A DNA stretch of 14,183 nt, taken from Eubacterium sp. CAG:248 (GTDB lineage Bacteria; Bacillota; Clostridia; Lachnospirales; Lachnospiraceae). Location of the stretch: positions 17,480-31,662 of the forward strand of contig FR886227.1 in assembly GCA_000436475.1 (NCBI GenBank). The letters run 5' to 3'. The position numbers and the translations under genes are program-made. This document shows positions 1-8,084 of this stretch, in pieces (position 1 is the stretch's first letter; every line of letters starts with the position of its first letter). Below the pieces are notes generated by a model that did no database searches, was not told the DNA's origin, and saw nothing but the letters and a program-made list of their open reading frames with translations.

Positions 1-225
1 TATTTCACTATGTCAGTGTACTAGCAAATAATTTGACCTTATATGCAAAATAGTTAATCTGAGTCAAATTTACGCTTCAATATAGTATAGTTATCTATAT
101 TAAAAGTCTTTAAACTATCTAATCAATACTTCTGGCATCTTATTAAATCTGCATATCAGTCAGACACATTTATTACAAAAAACATTTAATTAATGAAACT
201 CACTTAAAAAACAATCAAACACCCC

Positions 226-2523
226 CTACAGGCTTTGTCTTACATTTGCCGCGGCAACGACCATATTCTTAAGGCTCTTCTCTGTTTCCCAAACGCCTCT
301 TGTCTTAAGTCCACAGTCCGGATTAACCCATAGCTTAGCTACATCAATCTTAGTAAGCATAAGCTGTATTGTCTGTGTCAGCTCCTCTACCGAAGGAACC
401 CTTGGTGAATGTATGTCATATACTCCCGGTCCAACCTCTGTCTCGAATTCATTTTCGCGTAAGGCATCCAGAATCTGAAGGTCTGAGCGTGATGCCTCAA
501 ACGTAATTACGTCTGCATCCATATCATCTATAGCTGGAATAATATCTGTAAATTCACTATAACACATATGTGTATGAATCTGTGTTTCAGGTTTTACTCC
601 ACTTGCCGTAAGCCTGAAGGCTGGTATTGCAAAATCAAGATATTCTGACTTCCAGTCAGATTTTCTTAACGGAAGCTTCTCTCTTAGCGCTGCTTCATCT
701 ATCTGGATAATCTTAATTCCATTAGCTTCAAGATCCAGCACCTCATCTCTTATTGCAAGTGCAATCTGTGATATAGCTTCCTTTATAGTAATATCCTCTC
801 TTGGGAATGACCAGTTAAGTATTGTTACGGGTCCTGTAAGCATGCCCTTCATAAGCTTATCTGTAAGTGACTGTGCATATACTGACCAATCCACAGTAAT
901 TGGCTTCTTGCGGTATACATCTCCCCATATTACAGGAGGTTTAACACATCTTGTACCGTAAGATTGTACCCAGGCTTTTTCTGTAAATATAAAGCCTCCA
1001 AGCGACTCGCCAAAATATTCAACCATATCATTTCTTTCATATTCACCATGCACAAGTACATCAAGTCCAATTTCTTCCTGCCATTTTACACATTCAGCAA
1101 TCTTTCTTTTATTGAATTCTTCATATTCCTGTTTTGTAATCTCTCCTTTACGAAAAGCAGAACGGTTGGCCTTTACATCCTTCGTCTGCGGAAATGATCC
1201 TATCGTAGTTGTAGGAAGTTCTGGTAAAGCAAACAGCTTTTTTTGTATTCTCTGTCTTTCACTTCTTGCTGGAAATCTTATGTAATCCTGTTCCTTAACC
1301 TCTGATAATCTCTTCTTTACCATTTCATTATTGCAGTTCCTTACACCTGAAAAAAGCTGTTTGTTGGCATTTAAATATTCTTGAGTGGTTATGTCTCCAC
1401 TTAATGTAGGTTCACTTATTTTACTTGTTTGACTTATTTCACTTATTTCCTTTAGTTCTATAAGCTTTTCTTCTGCAAATGCAAAATATTCAAAATATAC
1501 AGTAGATAATTTTGTTTCATTTTTTAATGTATATGGAACATGCTGTAAAGAACAAGAGGTTGATAATACAACATTTATGCCTTTTTCTTCTAAATCCTTA
1601 ATTGTATTTAGTGTTTTTTCATAATGATTTTTCCAGATGTTCTTTCCATTTACAAGACCGGCAAATAATAGCTTATCCTTTGGAAATCCGTATTCTTTAA
1701 TAAGTTCTATGCTCTTCTTTCCCTCTATAAAATCAAGTCCTACTCCATCAAATGGCAGCTTGATTATGTCCTCATATACATCTCTTACATCACCAAAATA
1801 AGTCTGAAGAAGCAGCTTGCATGACCTTCTGGCATCTGATATTTTACTATATATTTTAACAAACAACTCCCTGTCTTTATCAGTCATATCCAGCACAAGC
1901 GCAGGTTCATCGATCTGAAGCCATTGTATCCCGGCATTGTCACATCTGCTTATGATTTCTTTATATGCATTTATGAACGCGTCAACGAAATCTTCCTGAG
2001 TCTTTTTACCTGTAAATCTACATAACTTAAGAAGTGTATACGCACCTGTTATTACAGGCTTTGTTTTAATCTTTAGCTCCTCTGCCTCTTTATACTCATC
2101 CCACAGCTTACTTCCCGATAATTTAACATCTGCATCATCCTCAACCTCAGGTACTATATAGTGATAATTAGTATTAAACCACTTCTTCATAGCAAGTGCC
2201 TTAACATCACCGCCGTCTTTCTGATAACCTCTTGCCATTGCAAAATATCTGTCAAGTGATGATACCTTAAGCTTTTTATATCTTTCCGGGATTATATTTA
2301 ATAAAAATGCTGTATCAAGCACAATATCATAATATGAGAAATCATTAGATGTAATATAATCAATTCCTGCGTTCTTCTGAGTCTGCCAATGTTTTTTCCT
2401 TAGCTCTTTTGCTGTATAAGCTAACTCATTTGCATTTATCTCCTGTCTGAAATATTTTTCAAGAGCAAACTTCAACTCTCTTAATGATCCTATTCTTGGA
2501 TATCCTACAACTGCTGTCTGCAT
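226..2523 (-). CDS. metE: Cobalamin-independent methionine synthase MetE
   Basis: Transfers a methyl group from 5-methyltetrahydrofolate (polyglutamate) to homocysteine, the last step of methionine synthesis, without B12; cytosolic. The 765 residues match the full family length. The N-terminal barrel opens with VVGYPRIG and the C-terminal catalytic barrel begins near residue 435 with TTTIGSFPQT. Zinc ligands are visible as His652 and Cys654 (IHTHMC), Glu676 (ITFEAS) and Cys737 (VNPDCGLKTRG); all four are offset by +11 from the E. coli ligands 641/643/665/726. The interdomain linker (about 356-371) is a Ser/Ile/Glu-rich low-complexity stretch. The start is supported by AGGAGG just upstream. 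The gene is monocistronic, and I see no clear terminator after it. No S-box or T-box motif was recognised in its leader, so its control is unknown. Identity is very secure. Confidence 0.98.
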   Translation of the reverse strand: MQTAVVGYPRIGSLRELKFALEKYFRQEINANELAYTAKELRKKHWQTQKNAGIDYITSNDFSYYDIVLDTAFLLNIIPERYKKLKVSSLDRYFAMARGYQKDGGDVKALAMKKWFNTNYHYIVPEVEDDADVKLSGSKLWDEYKEAEELKIKTKPVITGAYTLLKLCRFTGKKTQEDFVDAFINAYKEIISRCDNAGIQWLQIDEPALVLDMTDKDRELFVKIYSKISDARRSCKLLLQTYFGDVRDVYEDIIKLPFDGVGLDFIEGKKSIELIKEYGFPKDKLLFAGLVNGKNIWKNHYEKTLNTIKDLEEKGINVVLSTSCSLQHVPYTLKNETKLSTVYFEYFAFAEEKLIELKEISEISQTSKISEPTLSGDITTQEYLNANKQLFSGVRNCNNEMVKKRLSEVKEQDYIRFPARSERQRIQKKLFALPELPTTTIGSFPQTKDVKANRSAFRKGEITKQEYEEFNKRKIAECVKWQEEIGLDVLVHGEYERNDMVEYFGESLGGFIFTEKAWVQSYGTRCVKPPVIWGDVYRKKPITVDWSVYAQSLTDKLMKGMLTGPVTILNWSFPREDITIKEAISQIALAIRDEVLDLEANGIKIIQIDEAALREKLPLRKSDWKSEYLDFAIPAFRLTASGVKPETQIHTHMCYSEFTDIIPAIDDMDADVITFEASRSDLQILDALRENEFETEVGPGVYDIHSPRVPSVEELTQTIQLMLTKIDVAKLWVNPDCGLKTRGVWETEKSLKNMVVAAANVRQSL

Positions 2524-2942
2524 TACTATTCCTCCTGTTATATTCGTTCATATGATATACATTATATATTCCTTCAACTAATGAGCTGTTGTTGTTATTA
2601 TAGATATCTATGCAGTTCTTGTATAATACATAAAAAATTACGTTTGACATAGTTTTAAGCTATGGCAGTTCGTTTTTTATTGATTTTACATTATTAGTGG
2701 GGTATATTTATCCTATGATTTTCAATGAATGGTTATCAATATGTCAACCATTGACTTACTATTGATCAATGATGAATCAAAAATATTATAATTATATTTA
2801 TAAGATATCAGGGTCAAAAGGTCTAAACCCACATGAACTTGCTCATAGGTGGATGTAAGACCTTTTGACCCCGACATCATTTATAATAATCCATTTGATT
2901 ATATCTATATATCTTTTTAACTACGAAAGGAACTAAATTATC
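2524..2942. promoter_or_regulatory. Divergent control region between metE and the tRNA deacylase
   Basis: This 419-bp A/T-rich gap must hold the promoters of both divergent genes. At 2722-2770 the pentamer TCAAT or its complement ATTGA occurs five times. The stretch includes the perfect palindrome ATTGATCAAT (2761-2770) and the inverted pair AATGGTT/AACCATT around 2728-2752, which would suit a repressor or activator site. A strong hairpin lies at 2804-2878 and is listed separately. A small CATAG/CTATG inverted repeat sits near 2648-2664. No clean -35/-10 pair with a 17-bp spacer could be fixed for either gene. I found no SAM riboswitch or T-box signature and no convincing small gene. Confidence 0.45.
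2804..2878 (-). repeat. Long stem-loop (21-bp stem) in the metE upstream region
   Basis: Arms 2804-2824 and 2858-2878 pair over 21 bp around the core GGGTCAAAAGGTCT. The two imperfect positions (2807/2875 and 2810/2872) are A-C mismatches if read as plus-strand RNA but G-U wobbles as minus-strand RNA, so the structure fits a minus-strand transcript better. Inside the 33-nt loop a second helix forms (CCAC/GTGG and ATGA/TCAT around a 6-nt apical loop). No T-tract follows on the minus strand, so it is not a standard terminator. It could be an RNA element in a long metE leader or a dispersed palindromic (REP or MITE-like) repeat. Confidence 0.7.
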
Positions 2943-3491
2943 ATGGAATTAATAAAGGGCAGACCAGCCAACGAATCAGACAGACTTGCTAAAGAAATAA
3001 GAGTATATGACTTACTTGATAAGCTTGGAATGGAATATTACAGAACTGACCATGAACCGGCAACTACTATGGAGGTATGTAATGATATCGATAAGATTCT
3101 TGGAGCACTCATATGCAAGAATCTTTTCTTATGCAACCGCCAGAAAACCCAGTTTTACCTTCTGATGATGCCCGGTGACAAAACATTCAAAACAAAAGAC
3201 CTTAGCAGACAGATTAACTCAGCAAGACTTTCCTTCGCTGATGAAGAATATATGGAAAAATATCTTGATATAACTCCAGGCTCTGTATCTATTATGGGAC
3301 TTATGAATGATACAGATAATAATGTGCAGCTCCTTATGGATAAAGAAGTACTTGAGGATGAAACTCTTGGATGCCATCCCTGCATCAATACCTCAAGTCT
3401 TAAGCTAAAGACCAGGGAAGTCTTAGATAAGTTTCTGCCAGCAGTCCATCATAAAGCCATAATTGTCGAACTGCCACGATATGAAGATTAA
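2943..3491 (+). CDS. YbaK/ProX-type aminoacyl-tRNA deacylase (prolyl-tRNA editing family)
   Basis: A stand-alone trans-editing domain of the YbaK/EbsC superfamily, closest in appearance to the ProX/PrdX branch. Members hydrolyse misacylated tRNA, in the best-studied case Ala-tRNA(Pro), in the cytosol. The 182-residue length is typical. Visible family features are the conserved lysine in CKNLFL (Lys59), the GSVS turn at 113-116 that leads into the binding pocket, and the C-terminal HPCINT motif (145-150). AAAGGA lies about 11 nt before the ATG, a slightly long spacing. The gene diverges from metE and stands alone; a palindromic hairpin follows it. The exact tRNA specificity (Ala-tRNA-Pro or another mischarged species) cannot be read from the sequence. 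Family assignment is secure. Confidence 0.88.
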   Translation: MELIKGRPANESDRLAKEIRVYDLLDKLGMEYYRTDHEPATTMEVCNDIDKILGALICKNLFLCNRQKTQFYLLMMPGDKTFKTKDLSRQINSARLSFADEEYMEKYLDITPGSVSIMGLMNDTDNNVQLLMDKEVLEDETLGCHPCINTSSLKLKTREVLDKFLPAVHHKAIIVELPRYED

Positions 3492-3527
3492 TTACACAGA
3501 TTATAAAATAATTAATTAGTCATTTAT

Positions 3528-3557
3528 GTTCACGAACGGACACGTCCATTCGTGAAC
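3528..3557. terminator. Possible bidirectional hairpin between convergent genes
   Basis: GTTCACGAA (3528-3536) pairs with TTCGTGAAC (3549-3557), and an inner GGAC/GTCC extends the helix. The single odd pair (3537/3548) is a G-U wobble on the minus strand and C-A on the plus strand. It lies between the convergent stops at 3491 and 3605, where a shared terminator is expected. Neither flank has a good T-tract, so termination activity is an inference. Confidence 0.4.
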
Positions 3558-3604
3558 TATTAATATTCACTAAATATACAGGGAATTGCAACTCCTATAG
3601 CTTA

Positions 3605-4609
3605 CTAACCAGCTTTCCAATAATGTTTTTTCTGTATCTTATCAACATTATCAATAAAATGTTTTTTATAAACCAAAAGGTCTTCTATATCCATTAATAT
3701 GTGAAATAATAATGCACTACTTTCGAACTCTTCCATCGTTGTTGGAAGCTCATCACATTTTATATGCTCAATAATTTCTTTTAAACTGCTTAGCTGTTCT
3801 TCAGGATTATTATATTCTGTTATATTTTCCGCGAGATTCAATAGATAATCTGCTGCTATTTTAGCATTCTTAGGCATAGTACGCATTTTTTTCATTTCAT
3901 AATGAAGATTATGAAGTATCTGGCACTGATTTTTACGCATCTCAAAGTATGATATATAGTACTCTGGATGAGAATAAAATGTATTATTCTGATATTCATA
4001 TGCCTCTTTGATACAATCCTGTATATCCTCCTCAAGCTTTTTTATATTCTGCCATACATCCGTTTCCATTTTCTTATTTGACAGATATGCTGACATAGCT
4101 CCAATAATCATCTGCATCCTGTTTTCTATATAACTAGTTTTTTTAACTATATGCTTTTTATGCCCATAGTTGCCATTAAACAGATTAAAAAATATGGCAA
4201 AACCGACTCCCACAAGTACTATACTAAGTTCATTCCATACTGCCATATCATTGAACTTCTCATATGTAACAAGATGTGCTGCTATAACTCCATTTACAGA
4301 AATAGTAGCCCGCCATTCGAGCAGCTCCGCCATAAACACAATAAATGTCAGCAATATTCCATATGCTATCCACATACTGCTTATATTGGTAAATAAAATC
4401 CATCCTGCAAGTACTGTTATTAAAAATGAAGCTATCCTGCTTCCAGACAGCCTTATTGTTTCCCACTTTGAATTCATAAGTGAAAGTAACGTTACAGTTC
4501 CAGCCGATACCGCATAATTAAGTCCCAATTTCTGAGCCGTATAAAGTGAAATACTGCTGCCTATTCCTATTTTAAGAGATAATAATATTATTTTTCTATA
4601 TCTATTCAT
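3605..4609 (-). CDS. ArAE_1-family membrane protein (putative aromatic acid exporter)
   Basis: Resembles the aromatic acid exporter family member 1 proteins (YqjA/YgaE-like, formerly DUF939). The N-terminal 150 residues carry about five hydrophobic segments (roughly 7-25, 30-45, 57-75, 79-95 and 103-145), including the stretch LNYAVSAGTVTLLSL. From about 155 to 334 a soluble, mostly helical, charged domain follows, matching the two-part family layout. The start chosen is at 4609 (MNRYRK) because GGAG lies 9 nt upstream of it; an in-frame ATG at 4624 overlaps that GGAG and has no site of its own. Just upstream, a short motif reading AAAAAGATGAAT on the minus strand is tandemly repeated. The substrate is unknown: the family name rests on distant homology to AaeB-type exporters. 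Nothing nearby suggests a partner gene. Confidence 0.8.
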   Translation of the reverse strand: MNRYRKIILLSLKIGIGSSISLYTAQKLGLNYAVSAGTVTLLSLMNSKWETIRLSGSRIASFLITVLAGWILFTNISSMWIAYGILLTFIVFMAELLEWRATISVNGVIAAHLVTYEKFNDMAVWNELSIVLVGVGFAIFFNLFNGNYGHKKHIVKKTSYIENRMQMIIGAMSAYLSNKKMETDVWQNIKKLEEDIQDCIKEAYEYQNNTFYSHPEYYISYFEMRKNQCQILHNLHYEMKKMRTMPKNAKIAADYLLNLAENITEYNNPEEQLSSLKEIIEHIKCDELPTTMEEFESSALLFHILMDIEDLLVYKKHFIDNVDKIQKKHYWKAG

Positions 4610-4726
4610 ATAGCATATCTCCATTCTTTTTATTCATCTTTTTTATTCATCTTTTTCTTTCCAACTTTTTTGTATTTTTTGTATATACTATTGTTCTAGT
4701 ATTTTATATACATTATATAAAACAAA

Positions 4727-4762
4727 GGACTGTTACATCCTATGTCTTTGATGCAACAGCCC
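4727..4762 (-). terminator. Rho-independent terminator downstream of the ttd operon
   Basis: As minus-strand RNA, a 13-bp stem forms from GGGCTGTTGCATC (4762-4750) and GATGTAACAGTCC (4739-4727), with two G-U pairs that would be A-C mismatches on the other strand. It is followed by the U-rich run TTTGTTTT. It is the first clear terminator after the hydro-lyase beta subunit stop, 340 bp downstream. Confidence 0.75.
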
Positions 4763-5105
4763 TCTGCTCTTAAATATTAGGTTTGGGTTTAATGTAAGTA
4801 TAAATATTGATTAATACTTTATCTTTTGTACTGTGTTTTTGTAGGTTATGGTTTATTGGCACTTTATAAACCATAACTTACCGATGATTATACACCATTT
4901 ATTGCTGGTTAGAAGTTGTTTGCACCAGCATTATTATGTTTTGAATAAACATATGTTATATAAATAATCACATTGCTATATAACATAGGCTCGTTCTATA
5001 TATAAACATTGTGTATTGCACATTATGCACAATGTATATATCCTTCCATATAATCAGTTTGATTATTGGTCAGATATTGTCAGATATCGCTGTTATTTAG
5101 CTGAA
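4763..5105. repeat. Inverted-repeat-rich intergenic stretch
   Basis: This gap has no credible gene but four separate hairpin-forming inverted repeats. They are GTAGGTTATGGTTTAT (4841-4856) with 4866-4881, 16 bp with one G-U pair on the plus strand; TGCTGGT (4903-4909) with ACCAGCA (4924-4930); TATGTTATATA (4952-4962) with TATATAACATA (4977-4987), 11 bp; and ACATTGTG (5006-5013) with CACAATGT (5028-5035). A short direct repeat TCAGATAT follows near 5070-5088. It may be a structured 3' untranslated region of the ttd mRNA, a processed small RNA, or decayed dispersed repeats. No long T-tract follows any of these helices. Confidence 0.6.
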
Positions 5106-5732
5106 TTATTTGATAAATCCAACTTCCTTAGATATCTTCTCATATGCTGCATCTTTTTTCTGATTAAATGTAACTTTGTTTTCTTCAAACATATTGTTGC
5201 CCTTAGTATCTATAGATACAATAAGCGGACCAAATTCTTTAACACGGCAGTTCCAAAGTGTTTCTGGCATTCCTAAGTCACGCCATTCAGCTCTTACTAT
5301 TTCTTCAACCTCAGTAGCTGCTACTACGGCATTTCCTGCTGGAAATACACAGTGAATAGCGCCGAATTCCTTACAGGCTCTCTCTGTATTTTCCTTCATA
5401 CCACCTTTACCGATGATTACTCTTACACCAGACAGCTTAACGAATTCATACTCAAACTTTTCCATTCTCATACTTGTTGTAGGACCTACAGAAACCATCT
5501 CAAACTTATCATTTTCAAGTGGTCTGATTATTGGTCCAGCGTGGAATATTGCATTATTTCTTACATCTACTGGAAGCTCTCTGCCTTCTTCTACAAGTCT
5601 TCTGTGTGCAACATCACGGCATGTTGTCATGCTTCCATCAAGGTATACTATATCTCCAACCTTGATATCTTCTAAGTCCTCTGCTGACACAGGTGTAATA
5701 AGTACTTTCTTACCATTTCTTATCTCTACCAT
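5106..5732 (-). CDS. ttdB: L(+)-tartrate dehydratase beta subunit (fumarase C-terminal type)
   Basis: Beta (swivel-domain) subunit of a two-subunit iron-sulfur hydro-lyase of the class I fumarase/tartrate dehydratase family; it pairs with the alpha subunit encoded just before it. Length is 208 residues, against about 201 for E. coli TtdB. Recognisable blocks are TTCRDVAHRR (36-45), HAGPI (64-68), SVGPTTSMRM (81-90), GKGGM (108-112) and KEFGPLIVSIDTKGNN (165-180). From memory these run closely parallel to E. coli TtdB. The ATG overlaps the alpha stop by one base (TAATG), a sign of coupled translation, and GGGGGTGA lies upstream. A two-subunit fumarase remains possible, since the two activities share this fold. 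Confidence 0.82.
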   Translation of the reverse strand: MVEIRNGKKVLITPVSAEDLEDIKVGDIVYLDGSMTTCRDVAHRRLVEEGRELPVDVRNNAIFHAGPIIRPLENDKFEMVSVGPTTSMRMEKFEYEFVKLSGVRVIIGKGGMKENTERACKEFGAIHCVFPAGNAVVAATEVEEIVRAEWRDLGMPETLWNCRVKEFGPLIVSIDTKGNNMFEENKVTFNQKKDAAYEKISKEVGFIK

Positions 5733-6631
5733 TATAAAGTCACCCCCGTATGTGTTGTTATTGTATAGTTAAGGTCTTTATCAAATATAATGTGTCCTCT
5801 TCTATGGCTCCAGCAGCCTACATTTACTGCTACACCGATTGCAGATGGATGACGAGCTGTATTCTCGATATTAACACCCATAACTGAATATTTTCCGCCC
5901 ATACCCTGAGGTCCTAAGCCTATAGAGTTAATTCCATCTTCAAGAAGTCTTTCCATCTTTGCTGCTCTTTCATTATCATTATGTGAACCAATAGGTCTCA
6001 TAAGTGCTTTCTTTGAAAGGAGAGCTGCTGTTTCAACTGATGTTGCAACACCTACACCTACAAGAAGTGGAGGACATGCATTTAAACCATAGCTTGTCAT
6101 AACATCAAGAACAAACTTTGTAACGCCCTCATAACCTTCTCCTGGCATAAGAACCATAGCCTTACCTGGAAGTGTACAACCACCACCAGCCATATATGTA
6201 TATATTTCACACTTATCACTATCTGGAATAATATCCCAAAATACTGTTGGTGTTCCCTTACCTACATTTTTACCTGTATTATATTCGTCAAATGTTTCAA
6301 CACTATTATGTCTTAATGGTGCTTCAAATGTAGCCTGAACAACTGCTTCCTTAAGAAGTGTCTCAAGTTCACCGATAAGTGGGAAATTAGTACCACACTT
6401 TACCCAGAACTGAAGTACTCCTGTATCCTGGCAGCTTGGACGATTAAGTTCTACTGCAAGTTTCTGATTTTCAAACATTGTATTATAGATTGTCTTAGAT
6501 AAAGGACTATCCTCCTTATCTCTTAACTCCTGAAGTTTTGCAATTACATCATCTGGAAGTTTCTTTGCTGTGTAAGCAACGAACTTTGCCATATAATCAG
6601 TAAGCTGTTTTACTTGTGCTTCTTTAGACAT
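5732..6631 (-). CDS. ttdA: L(+)-tartrate dehydratase alpha subunit ([4Fe-4S] hydro-lyase)
   Basis: Catalytic alpha subunit expected to bind the [4Fe-4S] cluster and dehydrate L(+)-tartrate to oxaloacetate (or, in fumarase relatives, interconvert malate and fumarate); cytosolic and oxygen-sensitive. Three candidate cluster cysteines stand in family contexts: Cys67 (RPSCQDTG), Cys186 (NACPPLLVGVG) and Cys273 (VGCWSHRRG). Length is 299 residues, against about 303 for E. coli TtdA. The segments AGGGCTLPGKAMVLMPGEG (148-166) and ATSVETAALLSKKA, as I recall, match TtdA rather than the GSEN-type motif of fumarases. AAGGAGG lies 6 nt before the ATG. It sits 111 bp after the transporter with no terminator between them, so one operon is likely. 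Many pipelines would label it fumarate hydratase; tartrate is my preferred reading, on sequence resemblance and context. Confidence 0.82.
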   Translation of the reverse strand: MSKEAQVKQLTDYMAKFVAYTAKKLPDDVIAKLQELRDKEDSPLSKTIYNTMFENQKLAVELNRPSCQDTGVLQFWVKCGTNFPLIGELETLLKEAVVQATFEAPLRHNSVETFDEYNTGKNVGKGTPTVFWDIIPDSDKCEIYTYMAGGGCTLPGKAMVLMPGEGYEGVTKFVLDVMTSYGLNACPPLLVGVGVATSVETAALLSKKALMRPIGSHNDNERAAKMERLLEDGINSIGLGPQGMGGKYSVMGVNIENTARHPSAIGVAVNVGCWSHRRGHIIFDKDLNYTITTHTGVTL

Positions 6632-6742
6632 ATTATTCCTCCTTAATAATTCTACTATTATTGTTTTGTTTTTGTTTATGTTATAAATAAATTATTTAAC
6701 ACATCTTTTTCATCATTCGCATTCTTATACCTTCATTATCTT

Positions 6743-8011
6743 TTATGGAAAGAATGGATATAAAATTGGTAACAGTATCATACTTACAACTGTTGACACA
6801 AGTATCAAAGGTACACCTGCTTTTGCATAATCCTTAAAGGTATATCCGCCTGCACCAATTACCATAGTATTAGCTGGCATTCCGATAGGTGTTGCATATG
6901 CACATGAACCACCTATTACACAAGCCATAAGTACTGCACTTGGATCTGCTCCTATTCCCTCTGCTATTGATAAACAGATAGGAACCATAAGTGCTGTTGT
7001 TGCTGTATTACTCATAAAGTTAGTTAATACACAGCACAGCATAAATACTACAAATGTCAACAAATATGGAGAAGGATTATCTCCTAACATTCCAATAACC
7101 TTATGAGCTATAAGCTCTCCAGCTCCAGACTTTGAGAGTGCTGATGCAAGTGAAAGTGTTCCTCCAAATAAGAATATAGTCTTTAAGTCAATTGACTTAA
7201 GTGCCTGTTTCTCTGATATAACACCGGTAAGTACAAGTGCAAGTGCTCCAATACAGCCTGTTATACATAACTTAATTCCTATCTTATCCTCAAATATCAT
7301 TCCAAGAAGAGTAAGTATAAGAATTATAAGTGATAACCACTGCTTCCACTTTGGCACATCACTAAAGTCATCCTTGCTGCTGTAAGCTGAATCATCATCT
7401 GACAGTTTATTATTAGGAAGCAATTTATTTCCTATTAATGCAAAGAAGATTACACCTACAATAAGTATTGGAAAGCCTACCTTTGCATAATCAAAGAAGC
7501 CGAATGACTTACCAATTTCCTGCATCGCTGACTGTGCTATAAGATTACCAGGTGCACCTATAAGTGAAAGATTACCACCCATAGCTGCTGCAAAAACAAG
7601 TGGCATAAGCAGTCTTGACCTTGAATATCCAGACTTGGCTGCTATTCCTATGACAACCGGAATAAGTACCGCGGCTGTTCCAGTATTAGAAAGCACTCCA
7701 CTCATTAAACCTACGATAACCATAATCGCTATAATAAGCTGTTTTTCTGATTTGGCAAAGTGAGTAACTATTCCCCCAATCTTATTCGCCATTCCAGTTT
7801 CAAAAAGTGCTCCACCTACTATAAACATTGCTACAAAAAGAATTACATTGCTGTCAATGAATCCCATAAATGCTGTTTTCCAATCAAGTACCCCTGTGAC
7901 AACCAAGCCCACACAGACTATCATCGAAGTAAGTCCCAATGGGATTTTTTCCCACATGAACATAATGATTGCAAACAACAAAAATAATAAAGTTATTGTT
8001 GCGTGACTCAT
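6743..8011 (-). CDS. DASS/SLC13-family anion transporter, probably for tartrate or C4-dicarboxylates
   Basis: A 422-residue integral membrane carrier with about 11-12 hydrophobic segments. It contains the two SNT signatures that mark the two halves of divalent-anion:sodium symporter-fold proteins: GVLSNTGTAA (SNT at 108-110) and NFMSNTATTA (SNT at 334-336). Each is followed by a glycine-rich re-entrant segment (AAAMGGNLSLIGAPGN and GGSCAYATPIGMPANT). The central loop (about 198-222) is polar and acidic. The start is placed at 8011 because GGAGG lies 6 nt upstream; the in-frame ATG at 8029 would contain that site inside its own coding sequence. It is the first gene of the operon with the hydro-lyase subunits, which points to uptake or exchange of their substrate. 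E. coli TtdT (tartrate/succinate antiporter) is a relative in the wider family. Substrate and coupling ion are inferred. Confidence 0.82.
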   Translation of the reverse strand: MSHATITLLFLLFAIIMFMWEKIPLGLTSMIVCVGLVVTGVLDWKTAFMGFIDSNVILFVAMFIVGGALFETGMANKIGGIVTHFAKSEKQLIIAIMVIVGLMSGVLSNTGTAAVLIPVVIGIAAKSGYSRSRLLMPLVFAAAMGGNLSLIGAPGNLIAQSAMQEIGKSFGFFDYAKVGFPILIVGVIFFALIGNKLLPNNKLSDDDSAYSSKDDFSDVPKWKQWLSLIILILTLLGMIFEDKIGIKLCITGCIGALALVLTGVISEKQALKSIDLKTIFLFGGTLSLASALSKSGAGELIAHKVIGMLGDNPSPYLLTFVVFMLCCVLTNFMSNTATTALMVPICLSIAEGIGADPSAVLMACVIGGSCAYATPIGMPANTMVIGAGGYTFKDYAKAGVPLILVSTVVSMILLPILYPFFP

Positions 8012-8084
8012 AAAAATCCTCCAATTCATTATATATTTACTTGAAAATATCCTGCTAGCTTTTCTATTTTCTTTGCTTGTCTGT

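Noticed and set aside
30..70. Inverted repeat AATTTGAC (30-37) with GTCAAATT (63-70) downstream of metE
   Set aside because: Only 8 bp with a 25-nt A/T-rich loop and no T-tract; too weak to call the metE terminator. The rest of 1-225 shows nothing else.
2459..2650. Small minus-strand frame overlapping the metE start
   Set aside because: It covers the metE leader and ribosome binding site in another frame, with Asn/Tyr-rich translation typical of A/T-rich spacer and no start signal.
2524..2760. Possible SAM riboswitch or T-box before metE
   Set aside because: No T-box GGTGG-type motif and no recognisable S-box core or terminator/antiterminator pair was found on the metE strand.
4626..4657. 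Tandem TTTTTATTCAT units upstream of the ArAE_1 gene as a possible CRISPR or satellite
   Set aside because: Only about two and a half degenerate A/T-rich copies; simple slippage in spacer is enough to explain them.
5016..5276. Open frame of 86 codons on the plus strand after the inverted-repeat region
   Set aside because: Most of it is antisense to the well-supported ttdB gene and there is no ribosome binding site; it is a shadow frame.
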